A stretch of DNA of 64,000 bases from Albidovulum sp. (GTDB lineage: Bacteria > Pseudomonadota > Alphaproteobacteria > Rhodobacterales > Rhodobacteraceae), in NCBI GenBank assembly GCA_028823855.1, contig JAPPFL010000067.1:58885-122884 (forward strand), given 5' to 3'. The notes beneath the pieces are model-generated. The model ran no database searches. It was not told the origin of the DNA and saw only the letters and a list, made by a program, of their open reading frames with translations. This document shows positions 36,458 through 44,860 of this stretch, piece by piece (the stretch's first letter is position 1; each line of letters begins with the position of its first letter). Made by a program: the position numbers and the translations under genes.

Positions 36458-39346
36458 GTGATCGATTCGGCGAAATACTCGGTCGAGAATTCGACCCGGG
36501 CGTCCCGCATAGCTCTACCGGTTCTGGCCCTCGTCGTCGTGGCGCTGGCGCTGGCGCCTTTAGCGGCTCCGCGCTCCGTTATTCTCGATTTGTTTTTCGT
36601 GCTGTATTTGATCGTGCTGGCTCAGTGCTGGAATTTGCTCGCGGGCTACGGCGGTCTGGTAAGCGTCGGCCAGCAGGCCTACGTTGGCGCCGGCGCCTAT
36701 TTCACCTACGGAGCATCGATACTTCTCGGCCTGGATCCGCTTGCCGCCGTTGTCGTCGCGGGCATAGCCGGCGCCGCGCTCTCCATTCCGACGGCTTTGG
36801 TCGTGTTTCGCCTGCAGGGGGCCTATTTCGCTATTGGCACTTGGGTCGCCGCGGAGGTCTACCGTCTGATTTTCGCCCAATGGAAAGATCTCGGCGGCGG
36901 GACGGGAACGTCGCTGCCGTCGTCCGTCGCCAAGGGCATGGCGGGAGTTTCGTGGACCAAATCAGTTCTCGACTTGAAGACGTCCGCCGCGCGCGACGTA
37001 GTTTCCTACTGGTTCATACTCGCGCTGGCGGTTCTGGTCGTAGGCGCCAGCTACTGGTTTCTCAGAAGCCGTCGCGGGCTTGCGCTTTCGGCGATCCGCG
37101 ACAACCAGGCCGCCGCCGAGAGCGTCGGCGTCGACGTTGTCCGGTCGAAAATGGCGGTTTACGTATTCGCGTCGTTCGGCGCGGCCCTCGCCGGCGGCAT
37201 AATTTTTTTCCAGAAGGCATCGATAACGCCGGACAGCGCCTTTTCGGTTATCGAGTGGACGGCCTTCGTGTTTTTCGTTGTCGTAATCGGCGGAATTGGG
37301 ACGCTCGAGGGTCCGATCATCGGCGCGATCATACTCTTCGCGCTGCAGAATTGGCTAAGCGACTACGCTACATGGTACTTGATCTTGCTCGGCGCCGTCG
37401 CCTCGGCCGTGATGCTCGTTGCCCCGAAGGGAATCTGGGGGTTCGTTCAGGCAAAGTACGACTTTTCGATATTTCCGACCCGGCGGCGACTAATCGGCCC
37501 GGATACGCCGGTACCCGACTACACTAGGCCGGTTCAGGAGCTGGCGACGCCCGAGCCCGTAGGCATAAGAGGTTCGGACATCCGTTTGGAGGAGCCAATG
37601 TTCGATATAGAGACTGATGTTCTGATCGTCGGTTCGGGTCCGGCCGGAGGTTCGGCCGCCGCTCTGCTCTCGGCCTACGGCGTGCCCAATGTCATGATCG
37701 AGAAATACAGCTGGCTTGCGAATACGCCGCGAGCGCACATCACCAACCAGCGGACAATGGAGATTCTGCGCGAACTCGGAATAGAGGAGGATGCGATCGC
37801 CAAGTCGGTTCCGCAGGAACTGATGGGAAACAACGTGTTCTGCACGTCGCTGGCGGGAGAGGAAATCGGCCGCCTGCTAACGTGGGGCAATCATCCTAGC
37901 CGAAGAGCGGACTACGACCTCGCCAGCCCGTGCCGCATATGCGACATACCGCAGACTTTGTTCGAGCCGATCGTGGTCGGCAAGGCCATGGAAATGGGAA
38001 CGATCGCGCGATTCAAGACGGAATACGTTTCCCATTCCCAGGATGCCAGCAGCGTCGTGGCGACGGTGCGCGACCGCGTTGCCGACCAGACCTACAGGAT
38101 TCGTTCGAAATACATGATCGGCGCGGATGGCGCGAAATCGGCCGTCGCCGAGCATCTCGGCCTTCCGATGGAAGGGCGAATGGGTATCGAAGGGTCCATG
38201 AATATAGAATTCGAAGCGGATCTCAGCAGGTATGTCGCGCACAGGCCGTCAGTCCTATACTGGGTTTTTCAGCCGGGTTCGAATATCGGCGGCATTGGCG
38301 CGGGAGTCATTCGGATGGTTCGCCCGTGGAGCAAATGGCTTTCGATCTACGGCTATTTGGTCGAAGACGGCCCGCCGGAGCTTACGGATGCCGATGCCGA
38401 GCGCATCGTTCGACAACTGGTCGGAGATGACGAGATTCCGATCAAGATTACTCGAAAGAGCTTCTGGACTGTAAACAACATGTCTGCGCGGCGATTTTCG
38501 AAAGGCCGTGTCTTTTGCATGGGCGATGCAGTACACAGGCATCCGCCTTCCAACGGGCTGGGATCGAATACGTCGGTCCAGGATGCCTATAATCTCAGCT
38601 GGAAGCTGAAGCTGGTACTTGACGGCAAGGCTGGCGAAAGCCTGCTTGACACCTACAACGAAGAAAGGCAGCCGATAGGGCGACAAATCGTCGCCAGGGC
38701 GAACAAATCGATCGACGACTACAGGCCGATATTCGAGACGCTCGGGCTTACCGATCCGGGTTCGCCCGAGGATATCAAGCGGAGGATGGAAGCGAGGAAA
38801 CAGCCGACTATTGAAGCCGAAGCCCGGCGAAAGGCTCTCAACCGGTACATTCGCCGCAAGAGCTACGAATTCAACTGCCATGGGGTTGAATTGGGTCAGC
38901 GCTATGCTTCGCAAGCTGTTATCCCGGACGGAACTCCCGAACCGGAGTTCGCTCGAGACAGGGAGCTCTACTACCATCCGACGACCTGGCCCGGCGCGCA
39001 TTTGCCGCACGTGTGGGTGGAAGCCAGAAAGAAAAAAGTTTCGACGATCGATCTTGCCGGACGCGGCCGCTTCACTTTGTTCACCGGGATTTCCGGCTCC
39101 GGCTGGGTTGAAGCGGGAGCGCGGGCGCAGGCCGAGTTCGGCATTGAAATTCGCGTAATTCAAATTGGCCCCGGCTGCGAAATCAGCGATACATTCGGCG
39201 ATTGGGCGCTAGCCTCGGAGGTCGGCGATAGCGGGTGCGTTCTTGTGCGGCCGGACTGCCATGTCAGTTGGCGCCGTCGGGAACTGGCCGCCAATCCTTC
39301 GGAAGCGCTAGCCGGGGCAATGCGCCAGATTCTGGCCAAGCGCTAG
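36458..39346 (+). CDS. Fusion of LivM-type permease and TfdB/phenol 2-monooxygenase-like FAD hydroxylase
   Basis: A single uninterrupted 962-codon frame from GTG 36458. Residues 1 to about 345 are a LivM permease (LAQCWNLLAGYGGLVSVGQQAY, FAIGTWVAAEVYRL, IGGIGTLEGPIIGA). Residues 346-380 are a hydrophilic linker without stop codon. Residues 381-962 are a complete PHBH-fold flavoprotein hydroxylase: FAD-binding GSGPAG at 392-397, NQRTMEILRELG near 429, GADG at 554-557, and GDAVHRHPPSNGLG from G688-D689, the standard GD motif, with a C-terminal thioredoxin-like region as in TfdB. An internal TGGAGGAG (37587-37594) precedes ATG 37598 (M381), so a separate hydroxylase could also be made. It would oxidise a phenolic compound with NAD(P)H and O2. 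A missing stop codon by sequencing error is the main alternative. Confidence 0.85.
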   Translation: MIDSAKYSVENSTRASRIALPVLALVVVALALAPLAAPRSVILDLFFVLYLIVLAQCWNLLAGYGGLVSVGQQAYVGAGAYFTYGASILLGLDPLAAVVVAGIAGAALSIPTALVVFRLQGAYFAIGTWVAAEVYRLIFAQWKDLGGGTGTSLPSSVAKGMAGVSWTKSVLDLKTSAARDVVSYWFILALAVLVVGASYWFLRSRRGLALSAIRDNQAAAESVGVDVVRSKMAVYVFASFGAALAGGIIFFQKASITPDSAFSVIEWTAFVFFVVVIGGIGTLEGPIIGAIILFALQNWLSDYATWYLILLGAVASAVMLVAPKGIWGFVQAKYDFSIFPTRRRLIGPDTPVPDYTRPVQELATPEPVGIRGSDIRLEEPMFDIETDVLIVGSGPAGGSAAALLSAYGVPNVMIEKYSWLANTPRAHITNQRTMEILRELGIEEDAIAKSVPQELMGNNVFCTSLAGEEIGRLLTWGNHPSRRADYDLASPCRICDIPQTLFEPIVVGKAMEMGTIARFKTEYVSHSQDASSVVATVRDRVADQTYRIRSKYMIGADGAKSAVAEHLGLPMEGRMGIEGSMNIEFEADLSRYVAHRPSVLYWVFQPGSNIGGIGAGVIRMVRPWSKWLSIYGYLVEDGPPELTDADAERIVRQLVGDDEIPIKITRKSFWTVNNMSARRFSKGRVFCMGDAVHRHPPSNGLGSNTSVQDAYNLSWKLKLVLDGKAGESLLDTYNEERQPIGRQIVARANKSIDDYRPIFETLGLTDPGSPEDIKRRMEARKQPTIEAEARRKALNRYIRRKSYEFNCHGVELGQRYASQAVIPDGTPEPEFARDRELYYHPTTWPGAHLPHVWVEARKKKVSTIDLAGRGRFTLFTGISGSGWVEAGARAQAEFGIEIRVIQIGPGCEISDTFGDWALASEVGDSGCVLVRPDCHVSWRRRELAANPSEALAGAMRQILAKR
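37587..37600 (+). promoter_or_regulatory. Internal ribosome-binding site and ATG at the fusion junction
   Basis: TGGAGGAG (37587-37594) is followed by an in-frame ATG at 37598-37600, the exact point where the flavoprotein homology begins (FDIETDVLIVGSG). This looks like the original start of a separate hydroxylase gene, with 5 bases between GGAGG and ATG. The same transcript may therefore give both a fusion and a free hydroxylase. Confidence 0.6.
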
Positions 39347-39434
39347 CCAATCAAGCGAATCCGATACTTGCGAAATCCGGCGAACCCGCGCGCAAATTTA
39401 TTCTCGGATGACGAAGAAGGCCGTTTCAGGAAAT

Positions 39435-40457
39435 TTATCTAGCCCGCGAGACGCTGCTTCGCACGATCAATTTAATCGGCAAAACCGTCCGATCCGGAAC
39501 CGGTTTTTTGGGATCTTCCATTCTGGATGCAAGAATTTCGGCCGCCCTTCGGCCCGCTTCGAATTTCCTCACGCGAATCGTGGTTAGCCTGGGACTGGCG
39601 AATTCGAGGGCGGGCATGTCGTTGAATCCGGTGACCGAAACATCATCGGGGCAGTGAAGCCCGTGTTTTTTGAGCGCGCCAATGGCGCCCAGCGCCAGCA
39701 GGTCGTTCGCGCAGAGCACTGCGGAGAACGGATGTCCGGAACGGCAAAGCTCTTCGGCGCATCGCTTGCCTTCGCTTTCATCGAATCTTTCCGCGATTAT
39801 GATCATCGGGGATTCAGCTGGAATTCGCAATCGGTCGCAGTTTAGCTTGAATGATTCCAATCGCGTGAGTCCGGTCGACAAAGTCGGCGGCCCCGAAATA
39901 AACGCTATTCTGCGGTGCCCGAAATCATGCAGATGGCGCATCGCGAGTTCGATGCCGTAGCTTTCATCGTGGACGATTTCGGGAATCGAGGAAATCCCGG
40001 TGCTCCTGTTCAGGGCGACCACGGGGACCCCTGAGGATTCAATGCGGGACAATTTTTCGTCGGAGCGAAGCGAAGCGGCGTGAACGATTCCGTCGACGCC
40101 TCGTTCGCTAAGAACGTCGACGAGACGGTTTTCCCTTTCGGGAGCATTGTCGGTATTTACAATTATCGAAGCGTATCCGAGCGGTTCGAGAACGCATTCG
40201 ATTCCTCTGACAATCGGCGGAAACATAGAGTTGGCGATATCGGGAATAATGATTCCCACGGTCATGGACCTTTTAGTGCGCAATCCTAGCGCGATTCGGT
40301 TCGGCCGATAGTCCAGCGCGTCGGCTGCTGCGGTGACTCGTCCCACGACCTCGCTCGTCAGCAGGTGGCGAAAATTGGGATCGAGAGCCCGCGATACCGT
40401 AGAGACGTGGACGCCGGTTTCCCGTGCGATGTCCTTTAGGGTTGCTTGCGCTTTCAT
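39435..40457 (-). CDS. LacI-family transcriptional regulator
   Basis: A 340-residue repressor. Residues about 6-30 form the HTH (ATLKDIARETGVHVSTVSRAL), followed by DALDYRPNRIALGLRTKRS as hinge helix and a periplasmic-binding-protein-like sensor from about residue 64 (VGIIIPDIANSMFPPIVRGIE). The fold includes VTGFNDMPALEFASPRLTTI, the usual effector-domain end. It is divergent from the 3-hydroxyisobutyrate dehydrogenase-like gene and its Liv cassette. Two typical LacI half-palindromes lie in the divergent region, so it should repress the plus-strand operon and perhaps itself. Confidence 0.93.
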   Translation of the reverse strand: MKAQATLKDIARETGVHVSTVSRALDPNFRHLLTSEVVGRVTAAADALDYRPNRIALGLRTKRSMTVGIIIPDIANSMFPPIVRGIECVLEPLGYASIIVNTDNAPERENRLVDVLSERGVDGIVHAASLRSDEKLSRIESSGVPVVALNRSTGISSIPEIVHDESYGIELAMRHLHDFGHRRIAFISGPPTLSTGLTRLESFKLNCDRLRIPAESPMIIIAERFDESEGKRCAEELCRSGHPFSAVLCANDLLALGAIGALKKHGLHCPDDVSVTGFNDMPALEFASPRLTTIRVRKFEAGRRAAEILASRMEDPKKPVPDRTVLPIKLIVRSSVSRAR

Positions 40458-40504
40458 GGCGGGCGCCTCCTCGTCGAACGCAATTCTACCGATTCAAAAA
40501 ATAT

Positions 40505-40572
40505 ATGCAATCGTTCGCATAAATTTGTTGACAGCGCCGCTTCCGCCTCCTAAAGCAATGCAAACGATTGCA
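40505..40572 (+). promoter_or_regulatory. Promoter flanked by two LacI-type operators
   Basis: TGCAATCGTTCGCA (40506-40519) and TGCAAACGATTGCA (40559-40572) match the LacI-family pattern TGCAAnCGnTTGCA with a central CG; the first has one arm mismatch. Their centres are 53 bases apart, about five helical turns. Between them is TTGACA (40528-40533) with a weak TAAAGC 17 bases later (40551-40556), so the second site would cover the start of the plus-strand transcript and the first sits 49 bases before the regulator's own start codon. DNA looping by a tetramer is plausible. Confidence 0.75.
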
Positions 40573-40589
40573 CGAAAAAGAATCACCGC

Positions 40590-40958
40590 ATGGGAAAAAC
40601 GGTAGAACAAGCGGAATTCTCCGCGCCCAATGTTCGGCGCAAAACATTGATCGCCGTGAATCGGGCGACAATGGCGACCGAAATCGATTTTTCCGAATAC
40701 GGCGCCGTAGCATTCGACGATCCTACCGAACACGGCGGAAGCGAAGGCGCGCGCGGAATCTTGCCGCGCTTTCGATCGATCAAGGTCGAGGCGACCGTTC
40801 GAACGAACAAATCTGAGGGTCGGCCTCGCGCGGTCGCCGAAGAAACCGGAGCGCGGTGCCCGGTCTGCAACTTATCTGAGAATGCGAGCGCGCACGTCGA
40901 ATTCGCTTGGATCGGAGCGCTGGCCAACGACCGGAGTATTGCAGCATTGGAGGATTAG
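40590..40958 (+). CDS. Possible small protein in the operator-controlled leader
   Basis: A 122-codon frame directly after the second operator, ending 3 bases before the dehydrogenase start. It is rich in Ala, Glu and Arg and has one CPVC pair near residue 90. Codon choice resembles neighbouring genes, but there is no Shine-Dalgarno and I recognise no family. It may be a genuine small gene or untranslated leader; 390 bases of leader would be long. Confidence 0.3.
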   Translation: MGKTVEQAEFSAPNVRRKTLIAVNRATMATEIDFSEYGAVAFDDPTEHGGSEGARGILPRFRSIKVEATVRTNKSEGRPRAVAEETGARCPVCNLSENASAHVEFAWIGALANDRSIAALED

Positions 40959-40961
40959 CGG

Positions 40962-41924
40962 ATGGAAAACCTATCAATAGGATGGATCGGAATCGGCCGA
41001 ATGGGCGCGCCGATGGCGGAACGGCTTCTAGGCGCGGGGCACGGCGTCGCCATTTGGAATCGAACCGCCTCCAAGGCAATGCCGCTGAAGGCCAAGGGAG
41101 CCGCGGTCGCGGACAAGCCGAGAGATCTGGCGTCAGTCGATGTGCTTTTTACGATGGTTTCGACCGGCGCGGATCTTGAACAAGTTTATTTTTCGGAAGC
41201 CGGCGTACTCAGCGGCGGCCAATGCCCGGCCATCTGCGTCGACTGCTCGTCGATCGGCGTCGAGCAGTCCGCAGCAATTCGCGAGCGCCTCGCCGAACGC
41301 GGCGCCGAATTCGTGGCATCGCCGGTGAGCGGAAACGGCAAGTGCGTCAAAGCGGGGAAAATGAGCGCTGTCGCGTCCGGGCCGAAGGCCGCATTCGACA
41401 AAGTAGAGCCGCTGATTTCGGCTGTCGCAGGACGCGGCGTCGCATATGTCGGCGAGGGCGAACTCGCGCGCTTCTGCAAAATTGCGCACAACGTATTCTT
41501 GTCCACGATAATTCACAATCTGGCGGAAGTAACGCTTTTGACCAACAAGGCCGGCGTTTCGCGCGCCGCATTTCTCGAGTTCATTAACAACTCGGTGCTG
41601 GGTTCGATATTCACGCAGTACAAATCGAACGCCCTGGTGAATCTGGACTGGACGACGACGTTCACCCCGGAATTGCTGCGCAAGGATATTGACCTCGGGC
41701 TGGAGGCGGCTCGCCGCCACAACGTGCCCATGCCGGTTACGGCGGCCACTCGGGAATTGCTGCAATCTCATTTCGGCGCCGCGTCGCTCCAGGACGATCC
41801 GAGCGAGTATCTGTCGAAGGATTTCGCCGCAATTCTGGAAACGATGGCCCTGGCTTCGGGAATGAAGCTCGAAAGCGAAGAAACGCCTGTGCCGACGGGC
41901 CTGGAAACCGCTTCGCAGGATTAG
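40962..41924 (+). CDS. 3-hydroxyisobutyrate dehydrogenase-family NAD(P)-dependent oxidoreductase
   Basis: A 320-residue beta-hydroxyacid dehydrogenase. GIGRMG at residues 10-15 is the dinucleotide motif, SPVSGNGKCVKAG at about 120-132 the substrate motif and K173 (RFCKIAHN) the catalytic lysine in the family's usual position. GGAGG precedes ATG 40962 by 8 bases. Substrates in the family include 3-hydroxyisobutyrate, tartronate semialdehyde and 2-hydroxy-3-oxo acids. As first certain gene of the LacI-controlled operon it probably acts on a product of the imported compound. Confidence 0.92.
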   Translation: MENLSIGWIGIGRMGAPMAERLLGAGHGVAIWNRTASKAMPLKAKGAAVADKPRDLASVDVLFTMVSTGADLEQVYFSEAGVLSGGQCPAICVDCSSIGVEQSAAIRERLAERGAEFVASPVSGNGKCVKAGKMSAVASGPKAAFDKVEPLISAVAGRGVAYVGEGELARFCKIAHNVFLSTIIHNLAEVTLLTNKAGVSRAAFLEFINNSVLGSIFTQYKSNALVNLDWTTTFTPELLRKDIDLGLEAARRHNVPMPVTAATRELLQSHFGAASLQDDPSEYLSKDFAAILETMALASGMKLESEETPVPTGLETASQD

Positions 41925-42042
41925 AATCTATTTTGCTTCCGCCGCCGTCTACCGATGCGATTTGCGCGGGAACGAGCGACAGTAACTTTAGGCGGCGGAT
42001 CCATGTAGCGCGTCAACTTTTGAAACTAGGAAGGACAGGATA

Positions 42043-43317
42043 ATGAACCTAAAAATTCTTGCCGCGGCCGGTACCGCGGTTTCGCTTCTCGCCGGCGGAG
42101 GTCATGCGGAAACGATCAAGATCGGAGCGTCGCTGCCGCTCACGGGCGGATTCTCGATTGCCGGGCAGAAGCACAAGCAGGGCTATGAGCTTTGCGTGAA
42201 GTTGCTGAACGGCATGGGAGGCGTAGGCGGTAGCCAGATCGATCTAACGATCTCGGACAACCGCTCCGACCCTGCGACAGCGATCAACCAGTACGAAAGG
42301 TTTATCAATCTGGATGGCGTCGATGCCGTCTTCGGAACGTTCTCGTCCAGGCTGACTTTTCCGGTTGCAAGCATTCTGGCTAAGAACAATATGGTGCATC
42401 CGATCCCGGCAGGCGGCGCATTGAGGATTTACGCCCAGGGCCACAAGAACCTGTTTTACTTCCAACCGAACGCGGCCGAATATGTCGGTGCTTCGGTCAG
42501 CGGCGTTATTCTGGACCTAGTTCCCTCCGGGGATGGTCCGACTACGGCGGCGGTTGTTTCGGCGGACGATTTTTTCGCAAACGCTATCGCGGCCGGATTT
42601 CTCGGAGAAGAGGTTAAGAACCCCGCCGACGGAAGTACGGTCGCGGACCTGGCGCCCGGATATCTTGCCGACGCGGGCATTGAACTTGTATTCGAGGAAA
42701 AATGGCCGGAAGAAGGGTTTAACGACTGGCTAAACCTTGCCAACTCGATCAAGCGGTCGGGCGCCGAGCTCATTATCGGCTTGACGGCCTCCGCGGAAGA
42801 GGCTGTGCAGCTGACGCGCGCCTTGAAGACCGTCGGCTCCGAGCCGAAGATGGTCTATTTCTCGCAGGGAACGCAATCTGAGTATCTGGAAGGCACAGGC
42901 GAATCTTCAAACGGCGTGCTGGTCCATACTTCCTGGCACAAGGACGCGCCGTTCGAGTCCGTGCTCGGCGGCGAACCGTTTTCCAATGCCGATTTCGTTG
43001 CTGCGTTCGAAGAGGAATACGGAGAAATCCCAGACGAGGATTCCGCCATTCCGTTCGCCGTTTGCCAGGGTATTGAACAAGGTATTGCGGGCGCGGGAAC
43101 CGTAGACAACGCCGCGGTGGGCGAGTGGCTTTCGGCCCGGACCAGGGATGATCCGGTTCACACGATTCTTGGACGGTTCAGCTGGGACGAAGTCGGGCTT
43201 CCCGTCGGCAAGCCGTTTCTGATGACCCAATGGAACGGCGGCGAACTACAATTCATCTACCCGACCGACGAATTTGCCGGCGTAATGCCGATGACTTATC
43301 CGAAAGGCGGATTTTAA
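42043..43317 (+). CDS. livK: Branched-chain-amino-acid-type ABC binding protein (second Liv cassette)
   Basis: A 424-residue LivK-like protein. A Sec-type signal (LAAAGTAVSLLAGGGHA) precedes ETIKIGASLPLTGGFSIAGQ, the classic mature start. AAGGACAGG lies upstream of ATG 42043. Unlike the binding protein at 32769 it is not Tat-exported. Ligand unknown; amino acids, amides or aromatic acids are all possible for the family. It lies 118 bases after the dehydrogenase gene in the same direction, and a stem-loop follows it. Confidence 0.93.
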   Translation: MNLKILAAAGTAVSLLAGGGHAETIKIGASLPLTGGFSIAGQKHKQGYELCVKLLNGMGGVGGSQIDLTISDNRSDPATAINQYERFINLDGVDAVFGTFSSRLTFPVASILAKNNMVHPIPAGGALRIYAQGHKNLFYFQPNAAEYVGASVSGVILDLVPSGDGPTTAAVVSADDFFANAIAAGFLGEEVKNPADGSTVADLAPGYLADAGIELVFEEKWPEEGFNDWLNLANSIKRSGAELIIGLTASAEEAVQLTRALKTVGSEPKMVYFSQGTQSEYLEGTGESSNGVLVHTSWHKDAPFESVLGGEPFSNADFVAAFEEEYGEIPDEDSAIPFAVCQGIEQGIAGAGTVDNAAVGEWLSARTRDDPVHTILGRFSWDEVGLPVGKPFLMTQWNGGELQFIYPTDEFAGVMPMTYPKGGF

Positions 43318-43326
43318 GTAATCGAT

Positions 43327-43358
43327 GCGCGTCCGGCGGCCATTTTAGTCGGGCGCGC
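43327..43358 (+). promoter_or_regulatory. Intercistronic stem-loop after the binding-protein gene (cassette 5)
   Basis: GCGCGTCCG (43327-43335) pairs with CGGGCGCGC (43350-43358) with one wobble pair around a 14-base loop, in the 62-base gap before the LivG-type gene. Confidence 0.5.
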
Positions 43359-43379
43359 GCAATTGCGAGGGCTGCAACG

Positions 43380-44117
43380 GTGCTCGAGGTCGAACAGCTT
43401 TGCAAGAATTTCGGCGGGATTCGGGCGGTCGAAAACTGCTCGTTCAACGTAGAAAGGGGCACGATTACGGCTCTCATAGGCCCGAACGGGGCGGGGAAGA
43501 CAACGGTCTTCAATTGCGTCAGTAGGACAATGGCACCGACGTCGGGAGAAATTCGACTTGAGGGCGAGCGAATAGATCGTCTGCGTCCTCACCAGATTAC
43601 GCGCAAGGGACTATCGAGAACATTCCAGATTTCGCGCAATCTCGCCGACATGACGGTCCTTGAAAACGTTATATGCCAGTCGTCGATTAAGGGCTGGCGC
43701 GATTTGTTCAATCCGGCGATGAGCGACGAGGAAATCGAAAAAGCGGTCGGGATTCTCGAATTTCTGAATATCTCGCACATAGCGTACGAGGATGGCTCGA
43801 ATCTCTCGTACGGCCAAAAGAAGCTCATGGATTTGGCCGCTCTCCTTATGAGCGACCCAAAGATTATTTTGCTTGACGAGCCAGCCGGCGGCGTAAATCC
43901 GAGCCTGCTGGAAGAAATCGTCGAGCGGATCAGGACGCTGAATGCGCGGGGTTTGACGGTTTTGATAGTCGAGCACAACATGGAATTGATCATGCGTCTT
44001 TCGCATCGAGTCATCGTAATGGCGCAGGGGCGCGTCATCGCCGAAGGCTCGCCCGCGGATGTCCAGGCCGACCAGGCGGTGCTTGATGCCTATCTCGGCG
44101 GCGGAGAGGACGGCTGA
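43380..44117 (+). CDS. livG: ABC transporter ATPase, LivG type (second Liv cassette)
   Basis: A 245-residue ATPase. Walker A GPNGAGKT at residues 34-41, signature LSYGQKKLMDLAALL (the LivG-type variant of LSGGQ) and Walker B IILLDEPAGGVNPSL. GTG 43380 is chosen with GCGAGGG 8 bases upstream; the frame is open 50 codons further, but those codons overlap the binding-protein gene. The stop overlaps the next ATG by one base (TGATG). Confidence 0.92.
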   Translation: MLEVEQLCKNFGGIRAVENCSFNVERGTITALIGPNGAGKTTVFNCVSRTMAPTSGEIRLEGERIDRLRPHQITRKGLSRTFQISRNLADMTVLENVICQSSIKGWRDLFNPAMSDEEIEKAVGILEFLNISHIAYEDGSNLSYGQKKLMDLAALLMSDPKIILLDEPAGGVNPSLLEEIVERIRTLNARGLTVLIVEHNMELIMRLSHRVIVMAQGRVIAEGSPADVQADQAVLDAYLGGGEDG

Positions 44118-44860
44118 TGACAGCTCCGCTGCTGGAGATTTCCGGCATTGAAGCCGGATACGGTAACGGTCCTTCAATACTCGAAGATGCGGGGCTGACC
44201 GTCGAAAACGAAAAAATTCACTGCATTATCGGCCCTAACGGAGCGGGAAAATCGACGCTTTTGAAGTCGATTTGCGGAATGCTGAAAATCCGAAAGGGAG
44301 AAGTAGTGTTCAAGGGAAAGCGGCTCAACGGAATGCGCCCGGACCAGATCATCGCTCTCGGAATCGCTTTCGTCCCGCAGGAGCGAGCATTGTTTCCCAA
44401 GATGACTGTTCGGGAAAACCTTCGGATGGGCGGCTACCGGATGAGAGATAAGAATGAACTCGAGAGACGAGTCGGCGAAGTCATGGAACGGTTTCCGATC
44501 TTGGGGGAGCGGGAAAAGCAGCACGCGGGCAATTTGTCCGGAGGTCAGCAACAGACGCTTGCCATGGCGCGGACATTGATCTCAAAGCCGGAAATCGTCA
44601 TGCTCGACGAGCCGTCCCTGGGCTTGGCGCCGAAAATCGTAAGTGAAATGTTCTCAATTGTAAAAATGATGGCGGAAGGCGGCATAACGGTTCTACTTGT
44701 CGAGCAAAATGCGCGGATAGGGCTGCAGTACGCGGATCGGGGAGCAGTGCTCGACCTGGGACGCACGATTTTCGAAGGTCCCGCCGCCGAGATACTCGAG
44801 GACCCGCGGATCAAGAGGCTTTATCTTGGCGGCGGCAAGGCTGAGCGGAAACCTCTATGA
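44117..44860 (+). CDS. livF: ABC transporter ATPase, LivF type (second Liv cassette)
   Basis: A 247-residue ATPase: Walker A GPNGAGKS at residues 39-46, signature LSGGQQQTLAMARTL, Walker B IVMLDEPSLGL. ATG 44117 shares a base with the LivG stop; its own end overlaps the LivH start by ATGA. Length is normal. Confidence 0.93.
   Translation: MTAPLLEISGIEAGYGNGPSILEDAGLTVENEKIHCIIGPNGAGKSTLLKSICGMLKIRKGEVVFKGKRLNGMRPDQIIALGIAFVPQERALFPKMTVRENLRMGGYRMRDKNELERRVGEVMERFPILGEREKQHAGNLSGGQQQTLAMARTLISKPEIVMLDEPSLGLAPKIVSEMFSIVKMMAEGGITVLLVEQNARIGLQYADRGAVLDLGRTIFEGPAAEILEDPRIKRLYLGGGKAERKPL

Noticed and set aside
41939..41998. CCGCCGCC and GGCGGCGG inverted repeat between the dehydrogenase and second LivK genes
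   Set aside because: The 44-base loop makes a functional terminator unlikely and the words are simple GC repeats.
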